Assembly: GCF_026262505.1 (NCBI RefSeq)
Contig: NC_067206.1
Location: forward strand, 2,756,879 to 2,820,878
Length of the DNA stretch: 64,000 bases
Reading direction: 5' to 3'
Origin: Trichomonas vaginalis G3
Lineage: Eukaryota > Parabasalia > Trichomonadida > Trichomonadidae
Every line of letters begins with the position of its first letter. Within the stretch, counting starts at the first letter, position 1. Shown piece by piece: positions 28,273-38,009 of the stretch. A program made the translations under genes and the position numbers. The notes under the pieces are model-generated. The model saw only the letters and a list, made by a program, of their open reading frames with translations. It had not been told where the DNA came from and ran no database searches.

Positions 28273-28741
28273 GTCTTTGTAATGAAATAAAAAATTTAAA
28301 AAAATAAAAATAAGGTTATTTTTATTTAGTGAGGACGGTAGTGAATTCGTTAGTGAAGTCGTTAGTGAAGTCGTTTATGTGTCAGATAGTTTTGTAAATA
28401 TTTAAGGTTAAGTTGGTGTTTGTGTTTGTGTTGTAAAATATACGTTACCAGTTTCGTAAAGTGTCAAAACCGCTAAGTGGTGTACGGAGGCGCGCAGTGC
28501 CACAGTACACGACTTAGGGATACTAACTCTGTGGCACTGCGTTCCACCTTACCCAATACTTGTGAATTTGACACTTTACAAAACCATTAACGTATATTTT
28601 ACAACACAAACGACAACACAAACGACAACACTAACTTAACCTTAAATATTTACAAAGCCGCCAACCACTTCACTAACGAACTCACTAATGTAAAAATAAA
28701 CGTTCTCACTATCGTTCTCACTAACGACTTCACTAATGTTC

Positions 28742-29026
28742 TCATAAATTTTCCTCAATATCTTCATCATCAGTGTTAACCCTATTGTAGTCATACTTGA
28801 AGCCATAAACTTTCTCTAACTTCTTAACGTACAATTTACATAACTTACCTTCGTCATCGTATGGTTTAATGATATAACTATTTCTATCTTTATACACAGT
28901 CAATGAAAAGTCAACTGGTCTCGGATGTATTTGAAAGAACATGTTATGCTCAGGAAGGAAGAATAAATGTTTAAATGTATGTTTGTTATACTGTGGAATT
29001 CGAATGAGTTGCTTTTGTTCTGTCAT
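28742..29026 (-). CDS. Small hypothetical protein in terminal repeat of D (left copy)
   Basis: 94 residues, MTEQKQLIRIPQYNKHTFKH, looks whole; identical to the protein at 42671-42955 in the other repeat. Related to the 106-residue protein at 57441 (both have H-x-FK(H/N)LFF(L/V)P and a C-terminal acidic tail). Beta-rich, no membrane segment; function unknown. It reads toward the element end. Confidence 0.65.
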   Translation of the reverse strand: MTEQKQLIRIPQYNKHTFKHLFFLPEHNMFFQIHPRPVDFSLTVYKDRNSYIIKPYDDEGKLCKLYVKKLEKVYGFKYDYNRVNTDDEDIEENL

Positions 29027-29136
29027 TTACATCCAAATAAAAAATTTCAGTAAACTTAAAAATAAAATAAAAAATTAATGATATCACCACCCTCACACGT
29101 ATGAAAACATAGCACAAAAATAAATTTAGGTGAAGT

Positions 29137-29150
29137 GGTGAGATCTCACC
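29137..29150. repeat. Dyad GGTGAGATCTCACC, Maverick D left
   Basis: The D version of the 14-bp dyad, flanked by AGGTGAAGT and by CCTCTTTTTTCACCTCTTTT. Compared with GGTTAGATCTAACC in B, both arms have changed in step. Other D/F copies: 42547-42560 and 57330-57343; imperfect ones at 37807, 37965, 39083 and 39926. Confidence 0.85.
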
Positions 29151-29191
29151 TCTTTTTTCACCTCTTTTTTCACCCACTTGAATTCATTGCT

Positions 29192-29428
29192 TTATAACTC
29201 TCTTCCTTTATCCAACTCTTCTAACTTCTTCTTAAGTTCAGCAATGTTGTCTTCATGTAATTTAATCTTTCTCAAAATTCCTTCTTTATCTAATGGTTGC
29301 TTTATCTTTCTAAACTGAACTCTACCATCTTTCATAGTATGAATGTAAAAACCTTCTGGAATAGTTCCTGATTTAATGTATTCTACCAAAAACTTTTGTT
29401 TCATTGCTTCAGTGACTTTAGTCGTCAT
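29192..29428 (-). CDS. Small coiled-coil protein in terminal repeat of D (left copy)
   Basis: 78 residues from MTTKVTEAMKQKF, looks whole; nearly identical to the B protein at 7014-7250 and identical to 42269-42505. The start chosen matches the B homologue rather than an ATG three codons upstream. In D the terminal repeat has grown to include the whole gene, giving two copies. Confidence 0.65.
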   Translation of the reverse strand: MTTKVTEAMKQKFLVEYIKSGTIPEGFYIHTMKDGRVQFRKIKQPLDKEGILRKIKLHEDNIAELKKKLEELDKGREL

Positions 29429-29475
29429 TTCAATCAAATAAAAATTTTAATATTAAATAAAAATAACGTTATTTT

Positions 29476-29916
29476 TCAGTAAGGAAACGCAGGAGTTTTA
29501 CGATTTATTTGAGGAGTAGGTTCTGGTTTAAATGTTGGAGTCGGTTTAGGAGTTGACTTTTGAACAGGAGTTTGTACTTCCATAGGTTCAGGAGTCATTG
29601 AAGGTTTTGCTTGTGAAGGTGTTGGAGTTTGTTTAACTTCAGCTACTTCAGTATTATTTACAACATTTGCTTTATTTCTTTTCAACATCATAACTGCTCC
29701 TGCTGTAGCTAGCAAACCTAGTGGGAGACCATATTTTATATAAGGACTTGACCAAATGCTATTTTTGACAGGAGCTGGTGGAACACCTAACCTTGGTGAG
29801 ACTGCTCTTTGCCATTGTGCAGCTCGTAAGAAATATTCAATAGGTGCTCCATAATCGTTTGGTAAAGTTTGTTTCATAGATGGTGAAGGTTCACGAGAGC
29901 TTGATGAAGAACTCAT
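29476..29916 (-). CDS. Membrane-anchored proline/threonine-rich protein, Maverick D
   Basis: 146 residues, looks whole, differing from the B protein at 7299 by only a few residues. Same layout: serine-rich start, one hydrophobic segment around 62-79, low-complexity PTP/KPEP tail. Downstream of the capsid gene as in B. Confidence 0.65.
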   Translation of the reverse strand: MSSSSSSREPSPSMKQTLPNDYGAPIEYFLRAAQWQRAVSPRLGVPPAPVKNSIWSSPYIKYGLPLGLLATAGAVMMLKRNKANVVNNTEVAEVKQTPTPSQAKPSMTPEPMEVQTPVQKSTPKPTPTFKPEPTPQINRKTPAFPY

Positions 29917-29946
29917 TTATAAGCTTTAAAAATAAACGTTCATCCT

Positions 29947-31522
29947 TTATTCCTCACTGTCGTCCGTAGCTAAGTTATAGTCATCTAATCTTATTATTGG
30001 GATTCCATTAGTACGCACCTGAATGGCAAAGCAACAATCCCTCATAAATCCAATAAGTGGCTTTGGTACATTTTCAGTTGCTAGTTCAATAGGTCCTTTA
30101 ACAGACAATTTGTATGTTATTGGAGCAGTAGATGTTTGACCTTGCTGGAAGCAAAAGTCCACTTCTGTTGGAAAACCACATAAGAAATGTGTGTTGTCAT
30201 AGCTATCCCATTTATGTTCCACACTACCATCATCCACCAATGACCTCATAACATCTTCATTAAATCCTATCATATCATTGTTTGTATTGCAGGCGTTCGC
30301 AACCATTTCATAAAATACAGGTCCATATGATTTTTCAGGTTCTGCAGGCATATTTCCATAAGCTCCCATGGAAAGCTGAAGATATTTAAACTTAGGGTTC
30401 TCAAAAATTAACATAATAGTTGTCTTTCTTTCTAAATAGTGCCCAAATACTTTTAACATTAATAGGCGTATAAGCTGCTGTAAATGTTGCACTTGAACTA
30501 TCTGTATTCTATGAGAATGAACCGTCCATAGGAATCCAATCCATAACTTTAACAGGAAAACATAAAGCCTCGTTTGTATAATGTTCTACAAGTTCTGTAT
30601 AAATGTTAGGGTCTAAAGAGAATGATTTTGGATGAATGAAACATTCATTAAAATCCATCTTTGTTCGAAATAGTTGCTGGGTTACAGTTGTAATAGTAAC
30701 TGTTCCACTAGCTTCTACTGCCTTCGTTATCATAGTGAATGGTTCATTCCATGGAACAAATTTATTTGTCGGTGGATTTGAATCTGAAGCAAATGCAACT
30801 TTAAGAGTTGGATTGAAAGCAATGATATCATTTACAGATATAGATGTGCATTGTAAGGCGTCGCTACTGAACTTTACTTTAAGCTGAATGTTTCCTGCAA
30901 AAGCTGGAATAAATCGAATAGCTTCTAATGGAAGGAATCTTCTAACAGGAATTCTTAAACGAAGCTTAAAATCAAATGATTTTCCTGCTGTAATTGGACC
31001 ACTAACAATTTGTCCTGTTCTGCATGTTCCCGAATGACTCCATACATCTTCATGTCGAGTCTTTGAGAAAACATCTACTTTCTTTATTTGTTCGGTAGTT
31101 TGTGAGTTTGAAGTTATATATGCTTCTTCTCTTGCGTTGTCTTGAGAATATACGATACGACCATTTGCAAGGATTTGATATCCAGCAACTGCATAGAAAG
31201 CGTCATCGAAACCAATCCAAAATCCTGGTGGGTTTGTTTTATTGGAACCTGAACCAATTTCTTTATCTGCAATAAATTGACCTTCCATTTTATACGTAAT
31301 GAATGTATTGTAAAGGTCCAACATATTTTCACCAGGAGGTGAGAGATTGAATGTTACCCATGTGTTATCTTTAGCAGTTCCAGGTTGTGATGGAATCTTT
31401 GCGTCAGAATATTTTCTATTAGTGTCACCAATTTGAACTGCATTGTCTATGATATCGAAATATGAGCGAATCTGATGAATATGCTCTGCTGGAGTAAATT
31501 CGTTTAACTGTTCGTTCTGCAT
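29947..31522 (-). pseudogene. Major capsid protein, Maverick D (broken)
   Basis: Very similar to the capsid gene of B over its whole length, including PGENMLDLYNTFITYKMEG and the C-terminal KLSVKGPIELATE region. A short patch around residues 195-215 of the protein is conserved in residues but noticeably diverged in codons, hinting at conversion from a different copy. About two breaks. Confidence 0.7.
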
Positions 31523-31559
31523 GTATTTACTTCGGATAAAAATATCTATTTACTTCATT

Positions 31560-31972
31560 ATTCTCACTCTTCTTGGCATTCGTGGTGGAAGTTGTTTCTT
31601 GACATTTTCAATGAACTGTACATTCTCTTTGTCTCAACTTCTTTCACTGGCGGGTCAGGATTCTTTGACTCGGTTTGTTTTTCAATGAAATTCACGAACT
31701 TTGCAATAAGCTCTTGGTTCGTTTTGAAAGTACATCTGGCTTCTTTTTTCTTGTTCTATTGACTTTTCAGTTTGAATAGAAGGTTTTATATGGGCTTCAC
31801 CCTCGGTGCTATGCACCTTAATGTTGTCACTCTCTGCATTCGCTAATGGAACCTTTCTTTTTCTTACGTATATTTTACCATCTTTACTCTGACTTACGTA
31901 ATAGAAAGGATGTTGTATTCCTCTTGCGTCATTTAATATGACTCTCGCTCTGATTTTGACAAGCTCATTTTA
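31560..31972 (-). pseudogene. Hypothetical protein, Maverick D (broken)
   Basis: Counterpart of the gene at 9468-9803 in B, same place and strand, upstream of the capsid gene. Several breaks (about three). Function unknown. Confidence 0.5.
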
Positions 31973-32013
31973 CATCGGTTAAAGTTTTAATTTTGTTTTT
32001 TATCTGCAGTCAA

Positions 32014-32267
32014 ATGACTCAGACAAGCTCTACGGACAAGACCCAGGGGTCATAGATGTTGAAGCATTGAAGAAAGAAATTCGTGAGCAAATTTTATCCG
32101 AACTGAAGGAACAAAAACAAGAGCCAGAGAGACCAAAGAGAAAACTTAGTGAAAAACAACTTGCTGCATTAGCTGCTGGAAGACAAAAGAACCCACGTTT
32201 GCTGGCGAAGAAAGCTAGAGAAGAAGCTGAAGCAAAAGCTAAAGAAGCTGAAGCAAAGAAAGAGTAA
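32014..32267 (+). pseudogene. Small lysine/glutamate-rich protein, Maverick D
   Basis: Counterpart of 9849-10109 in B; the C-terminal two thirds (EREQILSELKEQKQEPERPKRKL type) are preserved. Probably one break. Followed 24 bases later by the start of the minor capsid-like gene, as in B. Confidence 0.5.
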
Positions 32268-32291
32268 ATGGTTTATTTTTATCCGAATTAA

Positions 32292-32540
32292 ATGTATAGA
32301 CAAATACCTTTAACTGTTGCGTTCAGTAGTGAAAACCCTGACGTCAAAATAAAGGGGAACAGAGTAACGTTTAAGTTTCCAACAGACTGGATTGTGAACA
32401 TAAATGAAGAGAAGTACATTGGCATAACATCTATGTATATAACACGTGCTTTCAGGATATACACAAACAACGGGACAAAGTAAAGATTACATGCCGCCAT
32501 TTATGACTGTATTCACATGGTATAGAGTTCAATGAATGAA
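32292..32540 (+). pseudogene. Minor capsid-like gene remnant, Maverick D
   Basis: Only the first part resembles the 285-residue gene at 10134 in B (FKFPTDWIVNINEEKYIGIT present). After it the sequence resembles the very end of the fibre genes. It marks the left edge of the region in D whose content differs from B. Confidence 0.5.
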
Positions 32541-32622
32541 CTAAATATATTTTATGTCTGTAATTAATTAGGTAATGAAGTAATGAATGAACTGCAGAAA
32601 TAAATGGTTACGTTAATGGTTA

Positions 32623-33115
32623 CAGGTTATTCAAAATTAATTATTTTTGAAGAACTGAAGGTGCTACCATGTTACCATGTGCTACCAGGTCATTTAACTC
32701 ATGACATTTTGACAACAACACAGGTTATTCAAAATTAATTATTTTTGAAGAACTGAAGGTGCTACCATGTTACCATGTGCTACCAGGTCATTTAACTTCT
32801 CTGAAAAAGTGTGACAACAGTCACTGTGTGACGAGACCTGAAGGTCTTGACATTTTGACAACAACACAGGTTATTCAAAATTAATTATTTTTGAAGAACT
32901 GAAGGTGCTACCATGTTACCATGTGCTACCAGGTCATTTAACTCATGACATTTTGACAACAACACAGGTTATTCAAAATTAATTATTTTTGAAGAACTGA
33001 AGGTGCTACCATGTTACCATGTGCTACCAGGTCATTTAACTTCTCTGAAAAAGTGTGACAACAGTCACTGTGTGACGAGACCTGAAGGTCTTGACATTTT
33101 GACAACAGTTCAGGA
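32623..33115. repeat. Left iteron-like array (98- and 146-bp units)
   Basis: Unit starts (CAGGTTATTCAAAATTAATT) at 32623, 32721, 32867 and 32965: spacings 98, 146, 98, so a 244-bp higher-order repeat present twice. Long units contain two small dyads, GTCACTGTGTGAC and AGACCTGAAGGTCT; all contain GGTGCTACCATGTTACCATG. Orientation is opposite to the array at 35515-37500. Confidence 0.9.
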
Positions 33116-33154
33116 TTAATGCAAAAATAAATTCAAATCATACTTTATAAAGCT

Positions 33155-33168
33155 AGACCTTCAGGTCT
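33155..33168. repeat. Array dyad overlapping the primase-helicase stop codon
   Basis: AGACCTTCAGGTCT, the same 14-mer dyad found in most array units, lies across the stop codon of the primase-helicase gene, next to GCCGCTTAGCGGC, another dyad within the last codons. Confidence 0.8.
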
Positions 33169-35485
33169 CGCCGCTTAGCGGCTCATTTACAGGTATTTCA
33201 TCGTCAGTAAATGAATCCTCATTATCGTTTGGTTCAACCTGTTTATATAATCCTTTCATTTCTTCTTTCAAAACATAATACCATGTTTGTTTACCGTCTA
33301 TTCTTCTATGTTTCCTATCACATTTATCCTTAATACTCATTTGAAAGTTTTTGTCTTTCATGTCTGATGGTTTGCAGAATAGAGCATTTTCACACGTCAT
33401 ACCTGCACACAATTCATCATAATGTGTATTTATCCATACATCTAAAGGATTTGATGATAATTCAATTAAATCTTGTTTGGCTTCAGTCATCGGTATGATT
33501 CGTACATTAAATGATGAAAGGTCATATTGCATAAAATACGTCAGTAAATTATCATAAAATTCCTTAGTGCATGAATTCATCAAATTCTTGAAGTAATCAA
33601 ATTGACCCTTGAATTTACCATTAACTCTTAAAACTACGTATCTTCTGTCTCCAACTTCAATTTTGACAGGGTAGACGTTGTTAGTTACGAAAATGAAGTT
33701 TGCAACGTTCTGAGCTGTTCTTCTGGGTTGATTCTTTTCATTAATTCTAATCTCATTATCCGTAATAATTGATTTCAAAGCGTTGAAGTTTGCGAGTCTG
33801 TCTTCACCAACATTCTTGAGTTCATTAAGTACAAGAAACATTTTATTTTCAACAACTGAGTTGAAATTACCCGTTAGCTCACTTATTTCGGTAATGTTTT
33901 TACATGAATAACCAGCGAGAAGTTCAGAAATAATGTCTGTGAATCTGTTTTTACCTGTTCCCTGAAGTCCTTTCAAAATAATTGCTGTTTCATTCTTGAT
34001 TCCAGGATGTTGAATCATTGATGCAATCCAGCCGAGAAGGTATTTATACACTTCATCGTTATTATCACAAATGGCTTCTTTAATGAAATTCATAAACATC
34101 TCAATTTTTGAGTAATCAGGCTTTTCAAGAATGTTGTATTTATAACCATGAAACGTTGAGAAAACATCGGGGGAATCAGATTTAAAGCAAACACCCTTAA
34201 CGGTTAATGAGGATAATTGATTTAGTAGTACATCCCATGCTGTTATTGTTTTACCTTCTTCTTTAAATAATTTAATCATTTTAAGTGACTCTTTCATGTT
34301 TGATTGAAGAACAAATGATATTTGATTCATTTTGTCGTGGATATTATAGTCCTTTTGAATGAAATATTTATTTCCACAATCTACAAAACGGATTACACGT
34401 GATAAATCCTCAATTACTTCAGAACTGTTTTTATACTGATGATTTTCAGCCTTGCGTCTAATATCTGTTATCAAAAACGAGTCATCAAGTTTTATATCAA
34501 ATGTTATTTTTGGCTTACGTAATAAAGGTAAAACGTATTCATCATAATATTCCTTTTGATATAGTTTTAGAATCTTCACCAAAACAAATGGAGAAGTCAT
34601 TAAATGTGCATATCTATTACGTGCTTTTTCAAAATTACTTTTTGCATTTTCAGTTAAATTGCAGAAGTTATAAACGTTATCGTATGCTTCATTAATTAAA
34701 TGATTAGGTAACGAATTAATAGCTTGAAACAGTGTGAATAATGTAACTTCTTTTTCCAAATTCATGTTTCCACCGTCATTATGTACTTCAAAATCACTGA
34801 TGCCATCAACTATGCTCTGAGCTAGTTTATCGTCAATGTTTACATCTTTGTTTTCATTCATTATACTCTTTATTTCTTCATTCTTCTGTTCAACTCTTAC
34901 CTTAATATTCAAATCATTTAATATATCATTCACTGTTCTGGTTAATGTTGAATCATAACTTCCACGAATGAATGAGTATGTTTTGATTGGTTCTGTTGCA
35001 TTCTTGCGAACTCTTGAATCAGCCATAACCACTAAAGAACGCTTTGAATCATCCATAGAAGTCATTATATCAATATCATAATCATTGCAGGAATAACATT
35101 TAATCATTCTGTTCGAAACTGAATAGAAGAAATTAGTGTTGCAATAAATGTGAAGACCTCCTGAAGCAGTTTTAACGATAACATCTTTATCCGAAAGTTT
35201 TGATAAAATGTCTTTTCTAACTGTTTCTTTAAGTTCATCATCGTATGATTTATTGATATCAACATCTATAATCGTTAAATTCGAAATTTTATTTACTAAT
35301 AAAGCCATACCAGTTTTCCTTCCTCTTCCTCCATCATGTTTGAGGTAGTTATGTAAATCAATCTTGTTTTCACCAATTCTTTCGTTGAGGGTTTTAGTTT
35401 CTGCCACAACTAATTCCTCAGCTAATGAATCAATAACTTTTTCATCAGAAACGATAAAGTTGCCGTTGTTGTTTGTTGCTGTCAT
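33161..35485 (-). CDS. Primase-helicase: archaeo-eukaryotic primase fused to SF3 (D5-like) helicase
   Basis: 774 residues, looks whole. The N-terminal part has LTIIDVDINKSY (acidic pair at about 74/76) and VKTASGGLHIYC (about 103-114), matching the catalytic DxD and SxH motifs of AEP primase-polymerases, then YDIDIMTS with a further acidic residue. The C-terminal part is a superfamily 3 helicase: Walker A GLQGTGKN (near 505), acidic VLNELKNVGED, sensor FIFVTNN and an arginine-bearing VGDRRYVVL. Such fusions unwind and prime DNA in virophages, plasmids and large DNA viruses. The ATG follows CTTATTTTTATTTTTTTATTC, the promoter pattern of the Maverick genes. Confidence 0.85.
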   Translation of the reverse strand: MTATNNNGNFIVSDEKVIDSLAEELVVAETKTLNERIGENKIDLHNYLKHDGGRGRKTGMALLVNKISNLTIIDVDINKSYDDELKETVRKDILSKLSDKDVIVKTASGGLHIYCNTNFFYSVSNRMIKCYSCNDYDIDIMTSMDDSKRSLVVMADSRVRKNATEPIKTYSFIRGSYDSTLTRTVNDILNDLNIKVRVEQKNEEIKSIMNENKDVNIDDKLAQSIVDGISDFEVHNDGGNMNLEKEVTLFTLFQAINSLPNHLINEAYDNVYNFCNLTENAKSNFEKARNRYAHLMTSPFVLVKILKLYQKEYYDEYVLPLLRKPKITFDIKLDDSFLITDIRRKAENHQYKNSSEVIEDLSRVIRFVDCGNKYFIQKDYNIHDKMNQISFVLQSNMKESLKMIKLFKEEGKTITAWDVLLNQLSSLTVKGVCFKSDSPDVFSTFHGYKYNILEKPDYSKIEMFMNFIKEAICDNNDEVYKYLLGWIASMIQHPGIKNETAIILKGLQGTGKNRFTDIISELLAGYSCKNITEISELTGNFNSVVENKMFLVLNELKNVGEDRLANFNALKSIITDNEIRINEKNQPRRTAQNVANFIFVTNNVYPVKIEVGDRRYVVLRVNGKFKGQFDYFKNLMNSCTKEFYDNLLTYFMQYDLSSFNVRIIPMTEAKQDLIELSSNPLDVWINTHYDELCAGMTCENALFCKPSDMKDKNFQMSIKDKCDRKHRRIDGKQTWYYVLKEEMKGLYKQVEPNDNEDSFTDDEIPVNEPLSGET

Positions 35486-35514
35486 TTATATAGGAATAAA
35501 AAAATAAAAATAAG

Positions 35515-37500
35515 TCATAACTACCTTCCTCCTGTGTTGTTGTCTAAATGTCATGTTGTCTCATTTTTTCAGAGAAGTTAAATGACCTGGTAGCACATGG
35601 TAACATGGTAGCACCTTCAGTTATTCAAAAATAAGTCATAACTACCTTCCTCCTGAACTGTTGTCAAAATGTCATGTTGTCTCATTTTTTCAGAGAAGTT
35701 AAATGACCTGGTAGCACATGGTAACATGGTAGCACCTTCAGTTCTTCAAAAATAAGTCATAACTACCTTCCTCCTGAACTGTTGTCAAAATGTCAAGACC
35801 TTCAGGTCTCGTCACACAGTGACTGTTGTCTCATTTTTTCAGAGAAGTTAAATGACCTGGTAGCACATGGTAACATGGTAGCACCTTCAGTTCTTCAAAA
35901 ATAAGTCATAACTACCTTCCTCCTGAACTGTTGTCAAAATGTCAAGACCTTCAGGTCTCGTCACACAGTGACTGTTGTCTCATTTTTTCAGAGAAGTTAA
36001 ATGACCTGGTAGCACATGGTAACATGGTAGCACCTTCAGTTCTTCAAAAATAATTCATAAATGCCTTCCTCCTGTGTTGTTGTCAAAATGTCAAGACCTT
36101 CAGGTCTCGTCACACAGTGACTGTTGTCTCATTTTTTCAGAGAAGTTAAATGACCTGGTAGCACATGGTAACATGGTAGCACCTTCAGTTCTTCAAAAAT
36201 AAGTCATAACTACCTTCCTCCTGAACTGTTGTCAAAATGTCAAGACCTTCAGGTCTCGTCACACAGTGACTGTTGTCTCATTTTTTCAGAGAAGTTAAAT
36301 GACCTGGTAGCACATGGTAACATGGTAGCACCTTCAGTTCTTCAAAAATAAGTCATAACTACCTTCCTCCTGAACTGTTGTCAAAATGTCAAGACCTTCA
36401 GGTCTCGTCACACAGTGACTGTTGTCACATTTTTTCAGAGAAGTTAAATGACCTGGTAGCACATGGTAACATGGTAGCACCTTCAGTTCTTCAAAAATAA
36501 GTCATAACTACCTTCCTCCTGAACTGTTGTCAAAATGTCAAGACCTTCAGGTCTCGTCACACAGTGACTGTTGTCTCATTTTTTCAGAGAAGTTAAATGA
36601 CCTGGTAGCACATGGTAACATGGTAGCACCTTCAGTTCTTCAAAAATAAGTCATAACTACCTTCCTCCTGAACTGTTGTCAAAATGTCAAGACCTTCAGG
36701 TCTCGTCACACAGTGACTGTTGTCTCATTTTTTCAGAGAAGTTAAATGACCTGGTAGCACATGGTAACATGGTAGCACCTTCAGTTCTTCAAAAAATAAT
36801 TCATAAATGCCTTCCTCCTGTGTTGTTGTCAAAATGTCAAGACCTTCAGGTCTCGTCACACAGTGACTGTTGTCTCATTTTTTCAGAGAAGTTAAATGAC
36901 CTGGTAGCACATGGTAACATGGTAGCACCTTCAGTTCTTCAAAAATAAGTCATAACTACCTTCCTCCTGAACTGTTGTCAAAATGTCAAGACCTTCAGGT
37001 CTCGTCACACAGTGACTGTTGTCTCATTTTTTCAGAGAAGTTAAATGACCTGGTAGCACATGGTAACATGGTAGCACCTTCAGTTCTTCAAAAATAAGTC
37101 ATAACTACCTTCCTCCTGAACTGTTGTCAAAATGTCAAGACCTTCAGGTCTCGTCACACAGTGACTGTTGTCTCATTTTTTCAGAGAAGTTAAATGACCT
37201 GGTAGCACATGGTAACATGGTAGCACCTTCAGTTCTTCAAAAATAAGTCATAACTACCTTCCTCCTGAACTGTTGTCAAAATGTCAAGACCTTCAGGTCT
37301 CGTCACACAGTGACTGTTGTCTCATTTTTTCAGAGAAGTTAAATGACCTGGTAGCACATGGTAACATGGTAGCACCTTCAGTTCTTCAAAAATAAGTCAT
37401 AACTACCTTCCTCCTGTGTTGTTGTCAAAATGTCATGTTGTCACATTTTTTCAGAGAAGTTAAATGACCTGGTAGCAAATGGTAACATGGTAGCACAGTG
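35515..37500. repeat. Right iteron-like array, 14 units of about 149 bp
   Basis: Unit starts (CATAACTACCTTCCTCCTG or CATAAATGCCTTCCTCCTG) at 35515, 35637, 35758, 35908, 36056, 36205, 36354, 36503, 36652, 36802, 36951, 37100, 37249 and 37398. Most are 148-150 bp; the first two are about 121 bp and lack the dyad pair. Long units carry AGACCTTCAGGTCT and GTCACACAGTGAC, and all have GGTAGCACATGGTAACATGG. Units are almost identical, implying recent expansion or conversion. Confidence 0.95.
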
Positions 37501-37545
37501 GTCTAAGGTGGTGTTATGGAGGGGTCAGGGTCTGTGGTTCGAACC
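37491..37545 (+). other. tRNA-like Pol III box pair after the array
   Basis: TAGCACAGTGG (37491-37501) fits an A box and GGTTCGAACC (37536-37545) a B box. No complete cloverleaf forms: no acceptor stem and a poor T stem were found. It could be a tRNA-derived Pol III promoter or chance. The A-box-like part is itself a variant of the array unit (GGTAGCACA). Confidence 0.25.
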
Positions 37546-38009
37546 GCGACAGCGCCGTATTTTCTTATTTTCTTTGTTTGTCTTGTTTGTCGTGAATAAA
37601 AAGTGTCATAAAAGTGCTCTATCTTCCACGGGAATAAATAAAAAATTTACTTTATTTCTTCTTTATTTCTTTGTTCCCGTGGAAGAAGGGTTTTTGCCGT
37701 TTTTTCTCAGCCGAAATCAACGATTTTTTCATTTTTGGAATCCTTAGCAAATGAGGAATCTTTTCTCTCGTGGAAGCTTTGACCAAAAATATAATTTAGG
37801 TGAAGAGGTGAGATTTCACCTCTTTTTTCACCTAATTTTTCACATCAGCCGCTAAGCGGCGAGACCCAAAGGGTCTTGACTTTGTCAAGATTTCTTCGTA
37901 AATGCTTTGTCATGACTTCTTCGTAAATGAGTGTAAATGACCAAAAATATAATTTAGGTGAAGAGGTGAGATTTCACCTCTTTTTTCACCTAATTTTTCA
38001 CCTCTTTTT
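37501..38009. other. Region between array and next gene, no gene seen
   Basis: Holds two copies of a segment CCAAAAATATAATTTAGGTG ending in an imperfect dyad (37807-37820 and 37965-37978), and a GCCGCTAAGCGGC dyad at 37849-37861 next to GAGACCCAAAGGGTCTTG. Otherwise AT-rich filler; open frames here look like chance. Confidence 0.5.

Larger units (their letters stand above)
6170..28528. mobile_element. Maverick/Polinton B, complete end to end
   Basis: A 22.4-kb Maverick with matching termini (AGTTAGTATCCC and its complement) and a 5-bp duplication, inserted in the left terminal repeat of Maverick D. It carries polymerase B, integrase, packaging ATPase, major and minor capsid-like genes, a 1070-residue fibre, two KilA-N proteins and several small genes. 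Terminal repeats are close to identical, so it is young and is the latest insertion in this stack. About seven or eight breaks are spread over the polymerase, capsid and a few other genes; the rest looks whole. Confidence 0.9.
27528..28528. repeat. Right terminal inverted repeat of Maverick B
   Basis: Complement of 6170-7030 plus two extra dyad units. Terminates GGGATACTAACT, followed by the 5-bp duplication CTGTG. The outer 200 bp (GTGTCAAAACC..., TTTACAACACAAACACAAACACC runs) are related to the ends of D and F, so all three belong to one Maverick group. Confidence 0.8.
28534..29440. repeat. Left terminal inverted repeat of Maverick D (main part)
   Basis: With 6142-6169 it forms the left repeat of D, about 935 bp, matching the complement of 42257-43192. 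It includes two small whole genes. B is inserted 28 bp from its outer end. Confidence 0.8.
32590..37500. mobile_element. Replication module: primase-helicase gene between inverted tandem arrays
   Basis: A 4.9-kb block in the middle of D: a left array (32623-33115), one 774-residue gene (33161-35485, minus) and a right array (35515-37500) whose units run in the opposite direction to those on the left. The arrangement resembles a replicon with iterons at both sides. B has polymerase B and the ATPase in the corresponding part. Whether this is an independent element inserted into D or an alternative Maverick core is not decided; no terminal duplication was found. Confidence 0.55.

Noticed and set aside
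36676-36948. 90-residue frame across the array
   Set aside because: It is two copies of the array unit read in one frame; no start context or conservation beyond the repeat.
35515-37500. CRISPR-like array
   Set aside because: Units are about 149 bp and near identical throughout, with no short repeat plus unique spacer structure, and the organism is a eukaryote.
37491-37553. A tRNA gene after the array
   Set aside because: A-box and B-box words exist, but no acceptor stem or proper T stem can be paired; kept only as a low-confidence Pol III-like signal.
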